Below are positions 7,766-18,930 of a stretch of 64,000 nucleotides of DNA, piece by piece. The notes under the pieces are model-generated. The model saw nothing but the letters and a program-made list of their open reading frames with translations. It was not told the DNA's origin and made no database searches. The stretch is from Ottowia flava (GTDB lineage Bacteria; Pseudomonadota; Gammaproteobacteria; Burkholderiales; Burkholderiaceae_C), in NCBI RefSeq assembly GCF_008017535.1, contig NZ_VRUA01000012.1:1-64000 (forward strand). The letters are read 5' to 3'. A program made the position numbers and the translations under genes. Position 1 is the first letter of the stretch, and every line of letters starts with the position of its first letter.

Positions 7766-8737
7766 ATGAAGCTGCATCAACTGGCCCTCGGGCTTGGACT
7801 GGCCTTCGGCCTCGTCGCTGGCTCTGCCGCGCAGACCACGATGAAGATCAGCATTTCCGTCGCGCAAAACTCCCACCAGGGCGTCGCCATCGACACCTTC
7901 GCCAAGGAAGTCGAGAAGCGCACCAACGGCCGCTACAAGATCCAGACCTTCTACAACGGCGCGCTCGGCGGTGAGCGTGAATCGATCGAGGCGGTTCAGC
8001 TCGGTACGCAGGAGCTGGCGTTCAGCTCGACCGGCCCGGTGCCCAACTTCGTGCCCGAGACCAAGATTCTCGACGTGCCCTTCCTGTTCCGCGATAAGGC
8101 GCACGCCCGCGCGGTGCTCGACGGTCCGATTGGTCAGGAGCTGCTCACCAAGTTCGAGCCCAAGGGGTTCAAGGCATTGGCGTGGGCCGAAAACGGCTTC
8201 CGCCACATGACCAACAGCAAGCGCGACGTGAAGGAGCCTTCCGACCTGAAGGGCCTGAAGATGCGCACCATGGAAAACCCGGTGCACATCGCCGCGTACA
8301 AGGCCTTCGGCATCATCACCACGCCGATGGCGTTCCCCGAGGTGTTCACCGCGCTCCAGCAGGGCACGGTGGACGGCCAGGAAAACCCGCTGCCGGTCAT
8401 CATCTCGGCCAAGTTCGATCAGGTGCAGAAACACCTGTCGCTGACCGGCCACGTGTATTCGCCCTGCATCTTCGTCATGAACAAGGGCGTGTTCGACAAG
8501 CTGTCGGCCGCCGACAAGCAGGCCTTCATCGACGCCGCCAAGGAAGGCACCAAGGCCAACCGCGCACGCGTGGACGAGGACGATGCCAAAGGCGTGGCCG
8601 ACCTGCGCAGCAAGGGCATGACCGTCATCGACAACCTCGACAAGGCCAAGTTCGCTGCCGCGCTGAGCGGGGTGAACGCGCAGTTCGAGAAGGAATTTGG
8701 CAAGGCCAACCTCGACCGTATCCGCGCCGTGAAGTGA
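7766..8737 (+). CDS. dctP: TRAP transporter solute-binding protein DctP, copy 2
   Basis: A 323-residue periplasmic DctP protein with a signal peptide (MKLHQLALGLGLAFGLVAG, cleavage near SAAQ). It shares long identical blocks with copy 1, such as EVEKRTNGRYKIQTFYNG and LKGLKMRTMENPVHIAAYK, differing mainly in helices lining the ligand cleft and at the extreme N-terminus. GGAGAC 10 bases upstream marks the start. This copy is adjacent to dctQ, separated only by a terminator-like hairpin and a half repeat, so it is the better candidate for the cognate binding protein; copy 1 may extend the substrate range. Confidence 0.9.
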   Translation: MKLHQLALGLGLAFGLVAGSAAQTTMKISISVAQNSHQGVAIDTFAKEVEKRTNGRYKIQTFYNGALGGERESIEAVQLGTQELAFSSTGPVPNFVPETKILDVPFLFRDKAHARAVLDGPIGQELLTKFEPKGFKALAWAENGFRHMTNSKRDVKEPSDLKGLKMRTMENPVHIAAYKAFGIITTPMAFPEVFTALQQGTVDGQENPLPVIISAKFDQVQKHLSLTGHVYSPCIFVMNKGVFDKLSAADKQAFIDAAKEGTKANRARVDEDDAKGVADLRSKGMTVIDNLDKAKFAAALSGVNAQFEKEFGKANLDRIRAVK

Positions 8738-8760
8738 TGATGCAGCGACCCGAAGAACTC

Positions 8761-8783
8761 TGTTTTTCATAGCTGCCTGCGCC
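8761..8783 (+). repeat. dispersed triple-palindrome repeat, copy 4 (left half)
   Basis: Retains TTTTCATAGCTGCCTGCGC, then the third dyad is replaced by the GCCCGT/ACGGGC hairpin that forms the terminator downstream. Confidence 0.6.
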
Positions 8784-8811
8784 CGTCCCGCCTGCGGTAC
8801 GGGCCTTTTTT
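8781..8811 (+). terminator. intrinsic terminator after dctP copy 2
   Basis: GCCCGT (8781-8786) pairs with ACGGGC (8799-8804), followed by CTTTTTT. It lies inside the TRAP cluster, so it probably lets binding-protein mRNA exceed permease mRNA, a common arrangement for binding-protein transporters. Confidence 0.7.
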
Positions 8812-8831
8812 ATGCTGAATCCCGATATGCG

Positions 8832-9326
8832 ATGAAAGCCCTGTTCCTCACCATCGAAAAGTGGACGACCCGCGTGGCGCTCGGGCTTGCCTGCCTCATG
8901 CTCGTGATCGCATCGGGGCTGGGCGTGTTCCAGATCGTCACGCGCTTCGTGCTGGAGCAGCCGGCCGAATGGAGCGAAGTGCTGATCCGCTTCAGCCTGA
9001 TCTGGATGGTGTTCCTGGGCATCCCCATGGCGTTTCGCCAGGGCGCGATGGTCAGCGTGGATGCGCTGTACCGCGCCGTGCCAGACGGCCTCAAGCGCGT
9101 GCTGGACCTGGTCGTGGCGCTGGCGGCGCTGGCGCTGATGCTGGTGATCCTCTGGTGGGGCTACGACTACGCGGTGCGCGGCAGCGTGCAGACCATGGCG
9201 GGGCTGGAATCGCTGTCGATGTTCTGGGCCTACATCGCCATGCCGGTGGGCGCGGTGTTTTCGATCTTCGGCATCGTCGCCAACTACCTGGATCCGCGCC
9301 GCATGGAACTGGAGACCGCGCAATGA
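8832..9326 (+). CDS. dctQ: TRAP transporter small permease DctQ
   Basis: A 164-residue inner membrane protein with four predicted transmembrane helices, the small DctQ subunit that associates with DctM. Typical family sequence includes SEVLIRFSLIWMVFLGIPMA (about residues 50-69), followed by RQGAMVSVDAL, which matches the conserved loop before helix 3. It follows the second dctP and precedes dctM with the usual order P-Q-M. The start ATG has only a weak upstream ribosome binding site. Confidence 0.9.
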   Translation: MKALFLTIEKWTTRVALGLACLMLVIASGLGVFQIVTRFVLEQPAEWSEVLIRFSLIWMVFLGIPMAFRQGAMVSVDALYRAVPDGLKRVLDLVVALAALALMLVILWWGYDYAVRGSVQTMAGLESLSMFWAYIAMPVGAVFSIFGIVANYLDPRRMELETAQ

Positions 9327-9399
9327 GCACCGCTGGACCGCTCCAATGTGCACAGTCTGGGCGCAACGCTGACGCGCCGCGTCCTTCAGGGGGACGCGT

Positions 9400-10674
9400 A
9401 TGACCAGCGCCATGTTGGTCACGATGGTGCTGGGCTTTGCGCTCAGCATTTCGGTGGCGGTGTCGATCGGCTTGGCGGCCATCGTCGGCGTCCAGGTCAC
9501 CAATGCGAGCATGCTTATCTCCGCCAAGGAGATCTTCAACTCGATCAACAAGTTTCCGTTGGCGGCCATTCCCTTCTTCATCCTGGCCGGCAACCTGATG
9601 GAAACCGGCGGCATATCCCGCCGCCTGGTCGAGTTCGCCAAGAGCCTGGTGGGCGGCGTGCAGGGCGGCCTGCCCATGACCTGCGTGCTGACCTGCATGA
9701 TCTTCGCGGCGGTGTCCGGCTCGTCGGTGGCCACCACGTTCGCCATCGGTGCGATCCTGATCCCGGCGCTGATCAAGCACGGTTACCCCACCAGCTACGC
9801 CGCCGCGCTGCAAGCGACCAGCGCCGAACTGGGCGTGATCATTCCGCCGTCGATCCCGATGATCCTGTACGGCGTGTCGGCAGAGGTGTCGATCGGCGAG
9901 CTGTTCATCGCCGGCTTCGGCCCGGGCATCCTGATCAGCGGCGCGTTGATGCTCTTCGTGTGGCTCTACTGCAAGTGGAAGGGCTGGGGCAAGACCGACG
10001 GCGAAGGCCGGCTGCGCATCTGGCCGGCCACGCGTCAGGCGGCCTGGGCGCTGCTCATGCCCGTGATCATCCTGGGCGGCATCTACGGCGGCGTGTTCAC
10101 GCCCACCGAAGCTTCGGCCGTGGCGGTGCTGTACGCGCTGGTCGTCGGCATGCTGATCTACCGCGAAATCAAGATTCCCGACCTGATGCTGGCGCTGCGC
10201 AAGTCGGTCGTCTCGTCGGCGGTGATCATGTTCATCATCGCCAACGCGGGCCTGTTCGCCTTCCTGATCACCCGCGCAGGCGTGCCCGAGGCCGTGGGCC
10301 ACTGGCTGGAAGAGGTGCTCAAGAACCCCGCGATGTTCCTGCTGGGCGTGAACGCCGCCCTGTTCATCATCGGCATGTTCATCGAGACCAGCGCCGCCAT
10401 CATCGTGCTGGCGCCGATCCTCGCGCCGGTCGCGCAGCGCTTTGGCATCGACCCGGTGCATTTCGGGCTGATCATGGTGGTGAACCTGGCGCTGGGCATG
10501 ATCACGCCGCCCTTCGGCGTCAACCTGTTCGCGGCCTGCACGGTGGCGCGCATTTCGCTGGACAAGATCATTCGCCACCTGCTGCCCTTTGTGGGTGTGG
10601 TGCTGCTGTGCCTGCTGGTGATCACCTACGTGCCGGCGCTGTCGCTGGGTCTGCGCGATCTGGTCTACCGGTGA
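9400..10674 (+). CDS. dctM: TRAP transporter large permease DctM
   Basis: A 424-residue inner membrane protein with about twelve transmembrane helices, the ion-coupled translocating subunit of the TRAP transporter. Conserved stretches include FFILAGNLMETGGISRRLVE (about residues 65-84), AVSGSSVATTFAIG, the helix-breaking IIPPSIPMILYG motif (about residues 147-158) and TPPFGVNLFAAC near the end. AGGGGGA about 5 bases upstream supports the start. It is the last gene before the glycine riboswitch, so the transporter and the glycine cleavage operon are separate units, although they might share a metabolic theme. Confidence 0.93.
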   Translation: MTSAMLVTMVLGFALSISVAVSIGLAAIVGVQVTNASMLISAKEIFNSINKFPLAAIPFFILAGNLMETGGISRRLVEFAKSLVGGVQGGLPMTCVLTCMIFAAVSGSSVATTFAIGAILIPALIKHGYPTSYAAALQATSAELGVIIPPSIPMILYGVSAEVSIGELFIAGFGPGILISGALMLFVWLYCKWKGWGKTDGEGRLRIWPATRQAAWALLMPVIILGGIYGGVFTPTEASAVAVLYALVVGMLIYREIKIPDLMLALRKSVVSSAVIMFIIANAGLFAFLITRAGVPEAVGHWLEEVLKNPAMFLLGVNAALFIIGMFIETSAAIIVLAPILAPVAQRFGIDPVHFGLIMVVNLALGMITPPFGVNLFAACTVARISLDKIIRHLLPFVGVVLLCLLVITYVPALSLGLRDLVYR

Positions 10675-10710
10675 GCCCGCCGCGCGGTTGGGCACGCTAG
10701 AATCGCGCAC

Positions 10711-10890
10711 AGTCAGGAGAGCGCGCCGGAAGTTGCGGCGCCGCCGAAGGCCGAACGCTCAGGCAAAAAGGACTGACGACACACAATTCTGTTGGAGAGA
10801 GGCGGCGCAGGCCATCTGCACCGCCCACCGAAGGGGCAAGAGGCCGGTGCCATGCACCAGCGCCTTGAATCTCTCAGGTAAAGCGGACAG
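10711..10890 (+). ncRNA. tandem glycine riboswitch
   Basis: Two consecutive glycine aptamers. Aptamer 1 (about 10711-10774) opens with AGTC AGGAGAGC and closes with GCTCAGGCAAAAAGGACT. Aptamer 2 (about 10789-10890) opens CTGTTGGAGAG, has the GCCACCGAAGGGGCAAG-like P3 region and closes CTCTCAGGTAAAGCGGACAG. The paired CTCAGG boxes and P1 complementarity (AGTC/GACT, CTGT/ACAG) are diagnostic of the family. It sits 77 bases upstream of gcvT. By analogy with other proteobacteria it should switch gcvTHP on when glycine is high; an on-switch is inference, since no terminator helix was resolved. Confidence 0.95.
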
Positions 10891-10966
10891 CAGGGTTCCC
10901 GATGCCGGCGGCGCGGTTTGCGCCCCGGTGCAATGCTTGTTTCGTGCATTCCAGGAGCCCCGACCG

Positions 10967-12154
10967 ATGTCCGCCGACACCTCCCCCTTGCTGCAAACCC
11001 CGCTGCACGATCTGCACATCGAAATGGGCGCCCGCATGGTCCCGTTTGCCGGCTACAGCATGCCGGTGCAGTACCCCGCTGGCTTGATGGCGGAGCACAA
11101 GCACACCCGCTCCAGCGCCGGCCTGTTCGACGTGTCGCACATGGGCCAGTTGAAGCTGGTGGGTACCGACGCCGCCGCCGCGCTGGAAGCGCTGATGCCG
11201 GTCGACGTGATGGGCCTGGGCGTGCACAAGCAGCGCTACGGCCTGCTGCTGTCGGATCAGGGCACGGTGCTGGACGACCTGATGTTCGTCAACTGGGGCG
11301 ACCCGGGCGCCACCGCGGGCGACACGCTGCCGCGTGCATCGGGCGAGCGCGAAGGCCCGCAATTGTTTTTGATCGTCAACGGCGCCTGCAAGGCCGCGGA
11401 CATCGAACACATCCAGTCGCGCATCGGCACCCGCTGCCAGGTGCTGCCCATGCCTGAGCGCGGCCTGCTGGCGCTGCAAGGCCCCAAGGCCGTGGATGCG
11501 CTGGCGCGCGTGGTGCCGGGCGTGGAAGCGCTCGTCTTCATGACCGGCGCACCCTTTAGTTGGAACGGCACCGACCTGTACATCACCCGCAGCGGCTACA
11601 CCGGCGAAGACGGGTTTGAAATCTTCGTGCACGAATCGCAGGCCGAGGCGCTGGCACGCGCCCTGCTTGCCCAGCCTGAGGTGGCGCCGATTGGCCTGGG
11701 CGCGCGCAACTCGCTGCGCCTGGAAGCCGGGCTGTGCCTGTACGGCAACGACATCGACACCACAACCACCCCGGTGGAGGCGGGCCTGAACTGGGCCATG
11801 CAGAAGGTGCGCCGCACAGGCGGGGAACGCGCCGGCGGCTTCCCCGGCGCCGACACCGTGCTGGCGCAGTTGGACGGTACGCAATCGGTCACGCGCAAGC
11901 GGGTTGGGCTGATCGCCAAGGAGCGCATCCCCGTGCGCGAACACACCGAGTTGCAGAACGCGGCCGGTCAGCGCATAGGCGAGGTCACCAGCGGCCTGCT
12001 CGGCCCCAGCATCGACCAGCCGATCGCCATGGGCTACGTCGCGCCCGAATTCGCCGCCATCGGCACACCGGTGCAAGCCATCGTGCGCGGCAAGGCCGTG
12101 CCGATGGAAGTGGCGGCCATGCCTTTTGTTCCGCCACGCTACCACCGCGGCTGA
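10967..12154 (+). CDS. gcvT: aminomethyltransferase, glycine cleavage T protein
   Basis: A 395-residue cytoplasmic enzyme that transfers the methylene group from lipoyl-bound aminomethyl on GcvH to tetrahydrofolate, releasing ammonia. The N-terminal segment HIEMGARMVPFAGYSMPVQY and FDVSHMGQ are hallmark GcvT sequences, as is SGYTGEDGFEIFV in the middle. A loop rich in Gly/Asp (about residues 112-126, around the GDPGATAGD motif) is longer than in E. coli GcvT. The start is ATG 10967 with CCAGGAG upstream. It is the first gene of gcvT-gcvH-gcvP, under a tandem glycine riboswitch. Confidence 0.96.
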   Translation: MSADTSPLLQTPLHDLHIEMGARMVPFAGYSMPVQYPAGLMAEHKHTRSSAGLFDVSHMGQLKLVGTDAAAALEALMPVDVMGLGVHKQRYGLLLSDQGTVLDDLMFVNWGDPGATAGDTLPRASGEREGPQLFLIVNGACKAADIEHIQSRIGTRCQVLPMPERGLLALQGPKAVDALARVVPGVEALVFMTGAPFSWNGTDLYITRSGYTGEDGFEIFVHESQAEALARALLAQPEVAPIGLGARNSLRLEAGLCLYGNDIDTTTTPVEAGLNWAMQKVRRTGGERAGGFPGADTVLAQLDGTQSVTRKRVGLIAKERIPVREHTELQNAAGQRIGEVTSGLLGPSIDQPIAMGYVAPEFAAIGTPVQAIVRGKAVPMEVAAMPFVPPRYHRG

Positions 12155-12170
12155 TTTTTCTTAAAAAACC

Positions 12171-12211
12171 GGCTGTAGCCGGCTATGCATCTGCGCAAGC
12201 AGCTCTCTTTT
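12171..12211 (-). repeat. dispersed triple-palindrome repeat, copy 5
   Basis: Minus-strand copy in the gcvT-gcvH gap: GGCTGTAGCC block, then CATCTGCGCAAGCAGCT. The GCCGG/CCGGC hairpin at 12169-12182 could pause transcription or protect mRNA ends, but it has no T-tract on the plus strand. Confidence 0.65.
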
Positions 12212-12224
12212 CCGGAGCAAACCC

Positions 12225-12593
12225 ATGACCATCAAATACACCGAAGACCACGAGTGGATCCGCGTTGAGGGCGACATCGCCACCGTCGGCATCACCACGC
12301 ACGCGCAGGACGCACTGGGCGATGTGGTGTTTGTCGAGTTGCCCGAAGTCGGCAAGACCTACGCCCAGAAAGAAGTCGCTGGCGTGGTCGAAAGCGTGAA
12401 AGCCGCGGCCGACGTCTACATGCCGATCAGCGGCGAGGTGACCGAAGTCAACGAAGGCCTGCGCGACGAACCCAGCCTGGCCAACAGCGACCCGACCGGC
12501 GCGGGCTGGTTCTTCAAGGTCAAGCTGTCCGACGCCGGGCAACTGACCGCGCTGATGGACGAAGCCGCCTACCAGGCCTTTGCCGGCGCCTGA
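12225..12593 (+). CDS. gcvH: glycine cleavage system H protein
   Basis: A 122-residue lipoyl carrier that shuttles the aminomethyl group between GcvP, GcvT and the lipoamide dehydrogenase. The lipoylation site is Lys59 in the motif [12 protein letters not shown]. The barrel-sandwich fold is otherwise standard, and the length matches other bacterial H proteins. A CCGGAG sequence precedes the ATG. It is separated from gcvT by 70 bp containing a repeat copy and from gcvP by 100 bp. No L-protein gene is present in this window. Confidence 0.97.
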   Translation: MTIKYTEDHEWIRVEGDIATVGITTHAQDALGDVVFVELPEVGKTYAQKEVAGVVESVKAAADVYMPISGEVTEVNEGLRDEPSLANSDPTGAGWFFKVKLSDAGQLTALMDEAAYQAFAGA

Positions 12594-12693
12594 GCGCCCA
12601 GCCAGAGCGCTGCGTGAGGCGCACCGCGCCCGCGGGCCAGGCGGCCCCGGGCTTGGCGCGCCTTGCCGAACGCTTTGACTGGAGACCCGACGC

Positions 12694-15624
<2,931 letters not shown>

Positions 15625-15761
15625 AGCGGCACGGCAGCCAGGTCGCACGGCCTGCGCTGGTCAGCGCAACACGGGGCTGGCGCGTTACACCTGTTGACGT
15701 GCGGGGGTGGCGTTGCCGCTACCCTCGCTTCTTTTGCTCGCTTTTCGGAGCCATTTTTCTG

Positions 15762-16355
15762 ATGTCGACTTCCCTCCAGACCCTGCCCCGCGCCCTGACC
15801 CGCCCGCTGTGGCTGACCGCCGCCAGCACCGCGCTGGTCGGCGCCGCCCTGTGGCTGAGCAGCGGCGCGGCCATGGCGCAGCAGAAAGCCGATGCGCCTG
15901 CCGCCCCCGCCAAGGCCGAGGCGCCCGCGCAAAAAGGCGGCTCGAAGCTGTCCGCCGCCGACGAAACCGCCCTGCTCACCTACACCCTGAGCAACGAAAC
16001 CGTGGACCGCGCCCTGGCGCTGGTCAAGGACGCGCGCGAACAGAAAGTCAGCGGCTCGATCGGCAAGGGCGCGACCACGCTGGATGGCTGGGCGAGCGGC
16101 CTGAACAACGACCCCAAGGCCAAGGCCTTGCTGGACAAGCACCAGATTTCCGCGCGCGACTACGTCATGACCATGCTCGCCATCATGCGCGCCGGCGTCG
16201 CTACCGAGATGAAGCCCAAGACGCCCGAAGAAGCCGGCACCAACGCGGCCAACATCGCCTACATGACGGCCAACAAGGACCGCATCCAGGCCGCCCTGAT
16301 GGCGGGCGCGAAAGCCCCTGCGGCCAAGTCGGCGGAGGGCAAGGCGTCCAAGTAA
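15762..16355 (+). CDS. hypothetical exported protein, Ala/Lys-rich ends
   Basis: A 197-residue protein with an N-terminal hydrophobic segment (about residues 18-40) ending in AAMAQ, consistent with signal peptidase I cleavage. A short Ala/Pro/Lys linker follows, then a mostly helical domain of about 125 residues and another Ala/Lys tail. No catalytic motif or known family was recognised. It lies about 140 bp after gcvP and 45 bp before a GNAT gene. The ATG is preceded by CGGAG at an 11-base spacing. Likely periplasmic; function unknown. Confidence 0.75.
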   Translation: MSTSLQTLPRALTRPLWLTAASTALVGAALWLSSGAAMAQQKADAPAAPAKAEAPAQKGGSKLSAADETALLTYTLSNETVDRALALVKDAREQKVSGSIGKGATTLDGWASGLNNDPKAKALLDKHQISARDYVMTMLAIMRAGVATEMKPKTPEEAGTNAANIAYMTANKDRIQAALMAGAKAPAAKSAEGKASK

Positions 16356-16400
16356 GACGCGCCACGCGACGCACTGGCTCGCACTGGCCGCACTGATTCC

Positions 16401-16901
16401 ATGCACCCTGACGACAGCCCGGCGCTGCAGGTGCGCCGCGTCGACTACACCGACGCGCGCGACCGCGCGGCGCTCATCGACTTGCTGGACGCCTATGCGC
16501 AAGACCCAATGGGCGGCGGCGAGCCCCTGACGGCGGACGTCAGACAGCGTCTGTGCGACGACCTGGCGCAGCTGCCTTCGGCGGCGAGCTTCATCGCCTG
16601 GCTGGGCGACGCGCCCATCGGCCTGATCAACACCATCGAAGGCTATTCCACCTTCAAGGCGCGGCCGCTGATGAATGTGCACGACCTGGCCGTGTTGCCG
16701 GCGCACCGCGCACGCGGCGTTGGCCAGGCCTTGCTGGCGGCGTGCCAGGCGCATGCCCGCGAACGCGGCTGCTGCAAGCTAACCCTGGAGGTGCTGTCCG
16801 GCAACCAACGGGCCCAGCGCAGCTACGAGCGCTTTGGCTTCGCGCCCTACGTGCTCGACCCGGCCGAAGGGCACGCGCTCATGATGCAGAAGTGGCTGTA
16901 A
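16401..16901 (+). CDS. GNAT-family N-acetyltransferase
   Basis: A 166-residue acetyl-CoA-dependent acyltransferase. The acetyl-CoA binding motif A is visible as VLPAHRARGVGQALLAACQ (about residues 97-115; the R/Q-x2-G-x-G/A pattern), followed by motif B with YERFGFAPY near the C-terminus. The preceding beta strands (MNVHDLAVLP) are standard. The acceptor substrate is unknown: small amines, peptides and antibiotics are all possible. It follows the exported hypothetical protein by 45 bp on the same strand, so the two may be cotranscribed. Confidence 0.87.
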   Translation: MHPDDSPALQVRRVDYTDARDRAALIDLLDAYAQDPMGGGEPLTADVRQRLCDDLAQLPSAASFIAWLGDAPIGLINTIEGYSTFKARPLMNVHDLAVLPAHRARGVGQALLAACQAHARERGCCKLTLEVLSGNQRAQRSYERFGFAPYVLDPAEGHALMMQKWL

Positions 16902-16933
16902 GGCGCGTCGCGCGCGTTGCGCGCGCTCGCCAT

Positions 16934-16987
16934 TTGCTATTTTTTGCATAGCTGCCTGCGCAGGTGGTTCTAAGGCCGACCCGCCTT
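16934..16987 (+). repeat. dispersed triple-palindrome repeat, copy 7
   Basis: Near-consensus: TTGCTATTTTTTGCATAGC, then CCTGCGCAGG and GTGGTTCTAAGGC. Lies 33 bases after the GNAT gene. Confidence 0.85.
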
Positions 16988-16991
16988 TTTT
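16972..16991 (+). terminator. possible terminator formed by repeat copy 7
   Basis: AAGGC (16972-16976) pairs with GCCTT (16983-16987) and runs into TTTT. The stem is only 5 bp, so the call is tentative, but the position right after the GNAT gene fits. Confidence 0.4.
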
Positions 16992-17117
16992 CCTGAAAAT
17001 TCAGCCCAGACATTGCCTCCAGCGCAGCCGCTGCGCTCCGGCACGTCTGACGTCACCGGCGCCGCCCCACCCGATACGGGCGTCCCTGCTATCTCGTCGA
17101 AACGCGCTCTCCCCGCC

Positions 17118-17666
17118 TCAGTCCACCCGTTCGTGCTGGCGCTGAAAGAACATCGGGTAGATCTTCTCCACCGTCGGGCTGTCGAAGTCCCAGGTTTTGC
17201 ACTTGCCCAGGAAGGGCGGCGGCACGCCGTCGGGCAGCGTCAGGCTGCGCACCATGGTCTGGAACGCCGCCGTCGCCATGTTGAACAGCAACTCACGCAA
17301 ATGCGTGCAGCCCTGGATGCCGCCCAGGTGCTCTTCGATCGAGCGGCGCCAGCCGCGCGACAGGCTGGCGCCCACCATGCGCTGCATGGGCGCGGCGGCC
17401 TCGGGGCAGGGGCCATGCGGCACGTGCTCCATGTCGACTTCGATGGCACGCACCACGGTCTGGTCGTCCACCGTCAGGCGGATGCGCATGCCATGGATCG
17501 GCTCGCCCGCCGCACGCGTGCGCTCGCCGGGGATGGTGAAAGCCATCGTCTTGGCGTCGCGCAGTTCGGCTTCAATGTCCCACAGGCCGTCATCGCGCTG
17601 GTAGCCGCGAAAGCTGACATCGCGGTTGTGAAGGTGGGCACGGGGAGCAGGGGGGGACAAGGGCAC
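17118..17666 (-). CDS. DUF2889 family protein
   Basis: A 182-residue cytoplasmic protein of the uncharacterised DUF2889 family. The N-terminal LSPPAPRAHLHNRDVSFRGY and the following RDDGLWDIEAELRD match what I know of this family, and the conserved GCTHLRELL stretch lies near residue 125. GTG at 17664-17666 was chosen as start because a CAGGA ribosome binding site lies 6 bases upstream and family members begin at this point; upstream in-frame starts add about 43 low-complexity residues. It is divergent from the P1 peptidase gene. Function unknown. Confidence 0.85.
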   Translation of the reverse strand: MPLSPPAPRAHLHNRDVSFRGYQRDDGLWDIEAELRDAKTMAFTIPGERTRAAGEPIHGMRIRLTVDDQTVVRAIEVDMEHVPHGPCPEAAAPMQRMVGASLSRGWRRSIEEHLGGIQGCTHLRELLFNMATAAFQTMVRSLTLPDGVPPPFLGKCKTWDFDSPTVEKIYPMFFQRQHERVD

Positions 17667-17850
17667 GGGCAATCCTGACGAGAAAAACGAAGCGCCCTGC
17701 AGCGGCCACCCAGCGGCGCGCAGCAAGGCATCTGACCTTAGCGATTGTCGCGCCTGGCCGTCAGTCGCGCTGGCGACGGGCTCGCGGCCTGCCACGCGGG
17801 CACGCTACGATGGCCGACCGTCCCTTTTGCCCGCTTGTCGCCGCCCGCGC

Positions 17851-18909
17851 ATGGTCGCTTCCACCGAATTCCCCCTCGCCCCGCCCCCGCTGCACGCCGG
17901 CGGCATCACCCAGGTGCGCGGCCTGCAGGCCGGTCATTTCACCGACTCGCGCCGCCCCACCGGCTGCAGCGTGGTCATCGCGCCGCAAGGCGCGGTGGGC
18001 GGCGTCGATGTGCGCGGCGCGGCGCCCGGCACGCGCGAAACCGATCTGCTGGACCCCGCCAACCTGGTCGGCGTGGTGCACGCCGTGCTGCTGACCGGCG
18101 GCAGCGCCTGGGGCTTGGACGCAGCCGGCGGCGTGATGCGATGGCTGGGCGAGCGCGGCATCGGCCTGCCGGTGGGCACGGCGCCGGGGCAGATCGTGCC
18201 CATCGTCCCCGCAGCCGTGCTGTTCGACCTGCACGTGGGCGACGCGCGCATCCGCCCCGACGCGGCCGCTGGCGAAGCCGCCTGTGCCGCCGCGTCCGAC
18301 GCGCCGCTGGCGCAAGGGAACGTGGGCGCGGGCGCGGGCGCCACCGTCGGCAAACTGTTCGGTATGCCGTACGCGATGAAGGGCGGTATCGGCACGGCGT
18401 CGGTCACGGTGAACGGCGTCACGGTGGGCGCGCTGATCGCCGTCAACGCGCTGGGCGACGTGGTCGACCCGGCCACCGGCGTACCCATTGCGGGTGCACG
18501 CACCGTCACCAGCGACGCGCTGCGCAACAGCGTGGCGGCCGTGCTGGCGGGCGAGGCGCCGCTGTCGCTGCTGTCGGGCACCAACACCACCATCGGCGTG
18601 GTCGCCACCGACGCGCCGCTGACCAAGGCGCAATGCCAGCGCCTGGCCGGCGCCGGCCACGACGGCCTGGCGCGCGCCATCCGCCCGGTACACACCATGA
18701 GCGACGGCGACACGCTGTTCGCCCTGGCCACCGGGCAATCGCAGGCCACGGATTTCAACGTGCTGTGCGTGATGGCCGGTGAAGCGGTGGCGCGCGCGTG
18801 CGTCAACGCGGTGCGGGCCGCGCAGGGCGTGCCAGCGGGCGAGGTGTGGTTACCTTCTGCTGCAGATTTGCTAGCTGGCCGCGCTGGTGGTTCTAGCGCC
18901 AGCGGCTGA
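17851..18909 (+). CDS. P1 (DmpA-like) N-terminal nucleophile peptidase
   Basis: A 352-residue protein of peptidase family S58 (DmpA/BapA beta-peptidyl or L-aminopeptidase). Such enzymes self-cleave to expose a Ser/Thr nucleophile. The motif GTNTTIGVVATDA (about residues 243-255), just C-terminal to the expected autocleavage point, is the family hallmark. The N-terminal half contains LTGGSAWGLDAAGGVMRWL, also typical. The last 18 or so residues (Ala/Gly/Ser-rich) and the TGA stop come from repeat copy 8 and have no counterpart expected in the family. The start is uncertain: ATG 17851 has no obvious ribosome binding site. Confidence 0.85.
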   Translation: MVASTEFPLAPPPLHAGGITQVRGLQAGHFTDSRRPTGCSVVIAPQGAVGGVDVRGAAPGTRETDLLDPANLVGVVHAVLLTGGSAWGLDAAGGVMRWLGERGIGLPVGTAPGQIVPIVPAAVLFDLHVGDARIRPDAAAGEAACAAASDAPLAQGNVGAGAGATVGKLFGMPYAMKGGIGTASVTVNGVTVGALIAVNALGDVVDPATGVPIAGARTVTSDALRNSVAAVLAGEAPLSLLSGTNTTIGVVATDAPLTKAQCQRLAGAGHDGLARAIRPVHTMSDGDTLFALATGQSQATDFNVLCVMAGEAVARACVNAVRAAQGVPAGEVWLPSAADLLAGRAGGSSASG

Positions 18910-18912
18910 TTT
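18855..18912 (+). repeat. dispersed triple-palindrome repeat, copy 8
   Basis: Forward copy TTGCTAGCTGGCCGCGCTGG, then GTGGTTCTAGCGCCAGCGGCTGATTT (in two blocks). It overlaps the 3' end of the P1 peptidase gene and provides its stop codon TGA 18907-18909. Confidence 0.75.
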
Positions 18913-18930
18913 GCCCCATAGAATCGCCCG

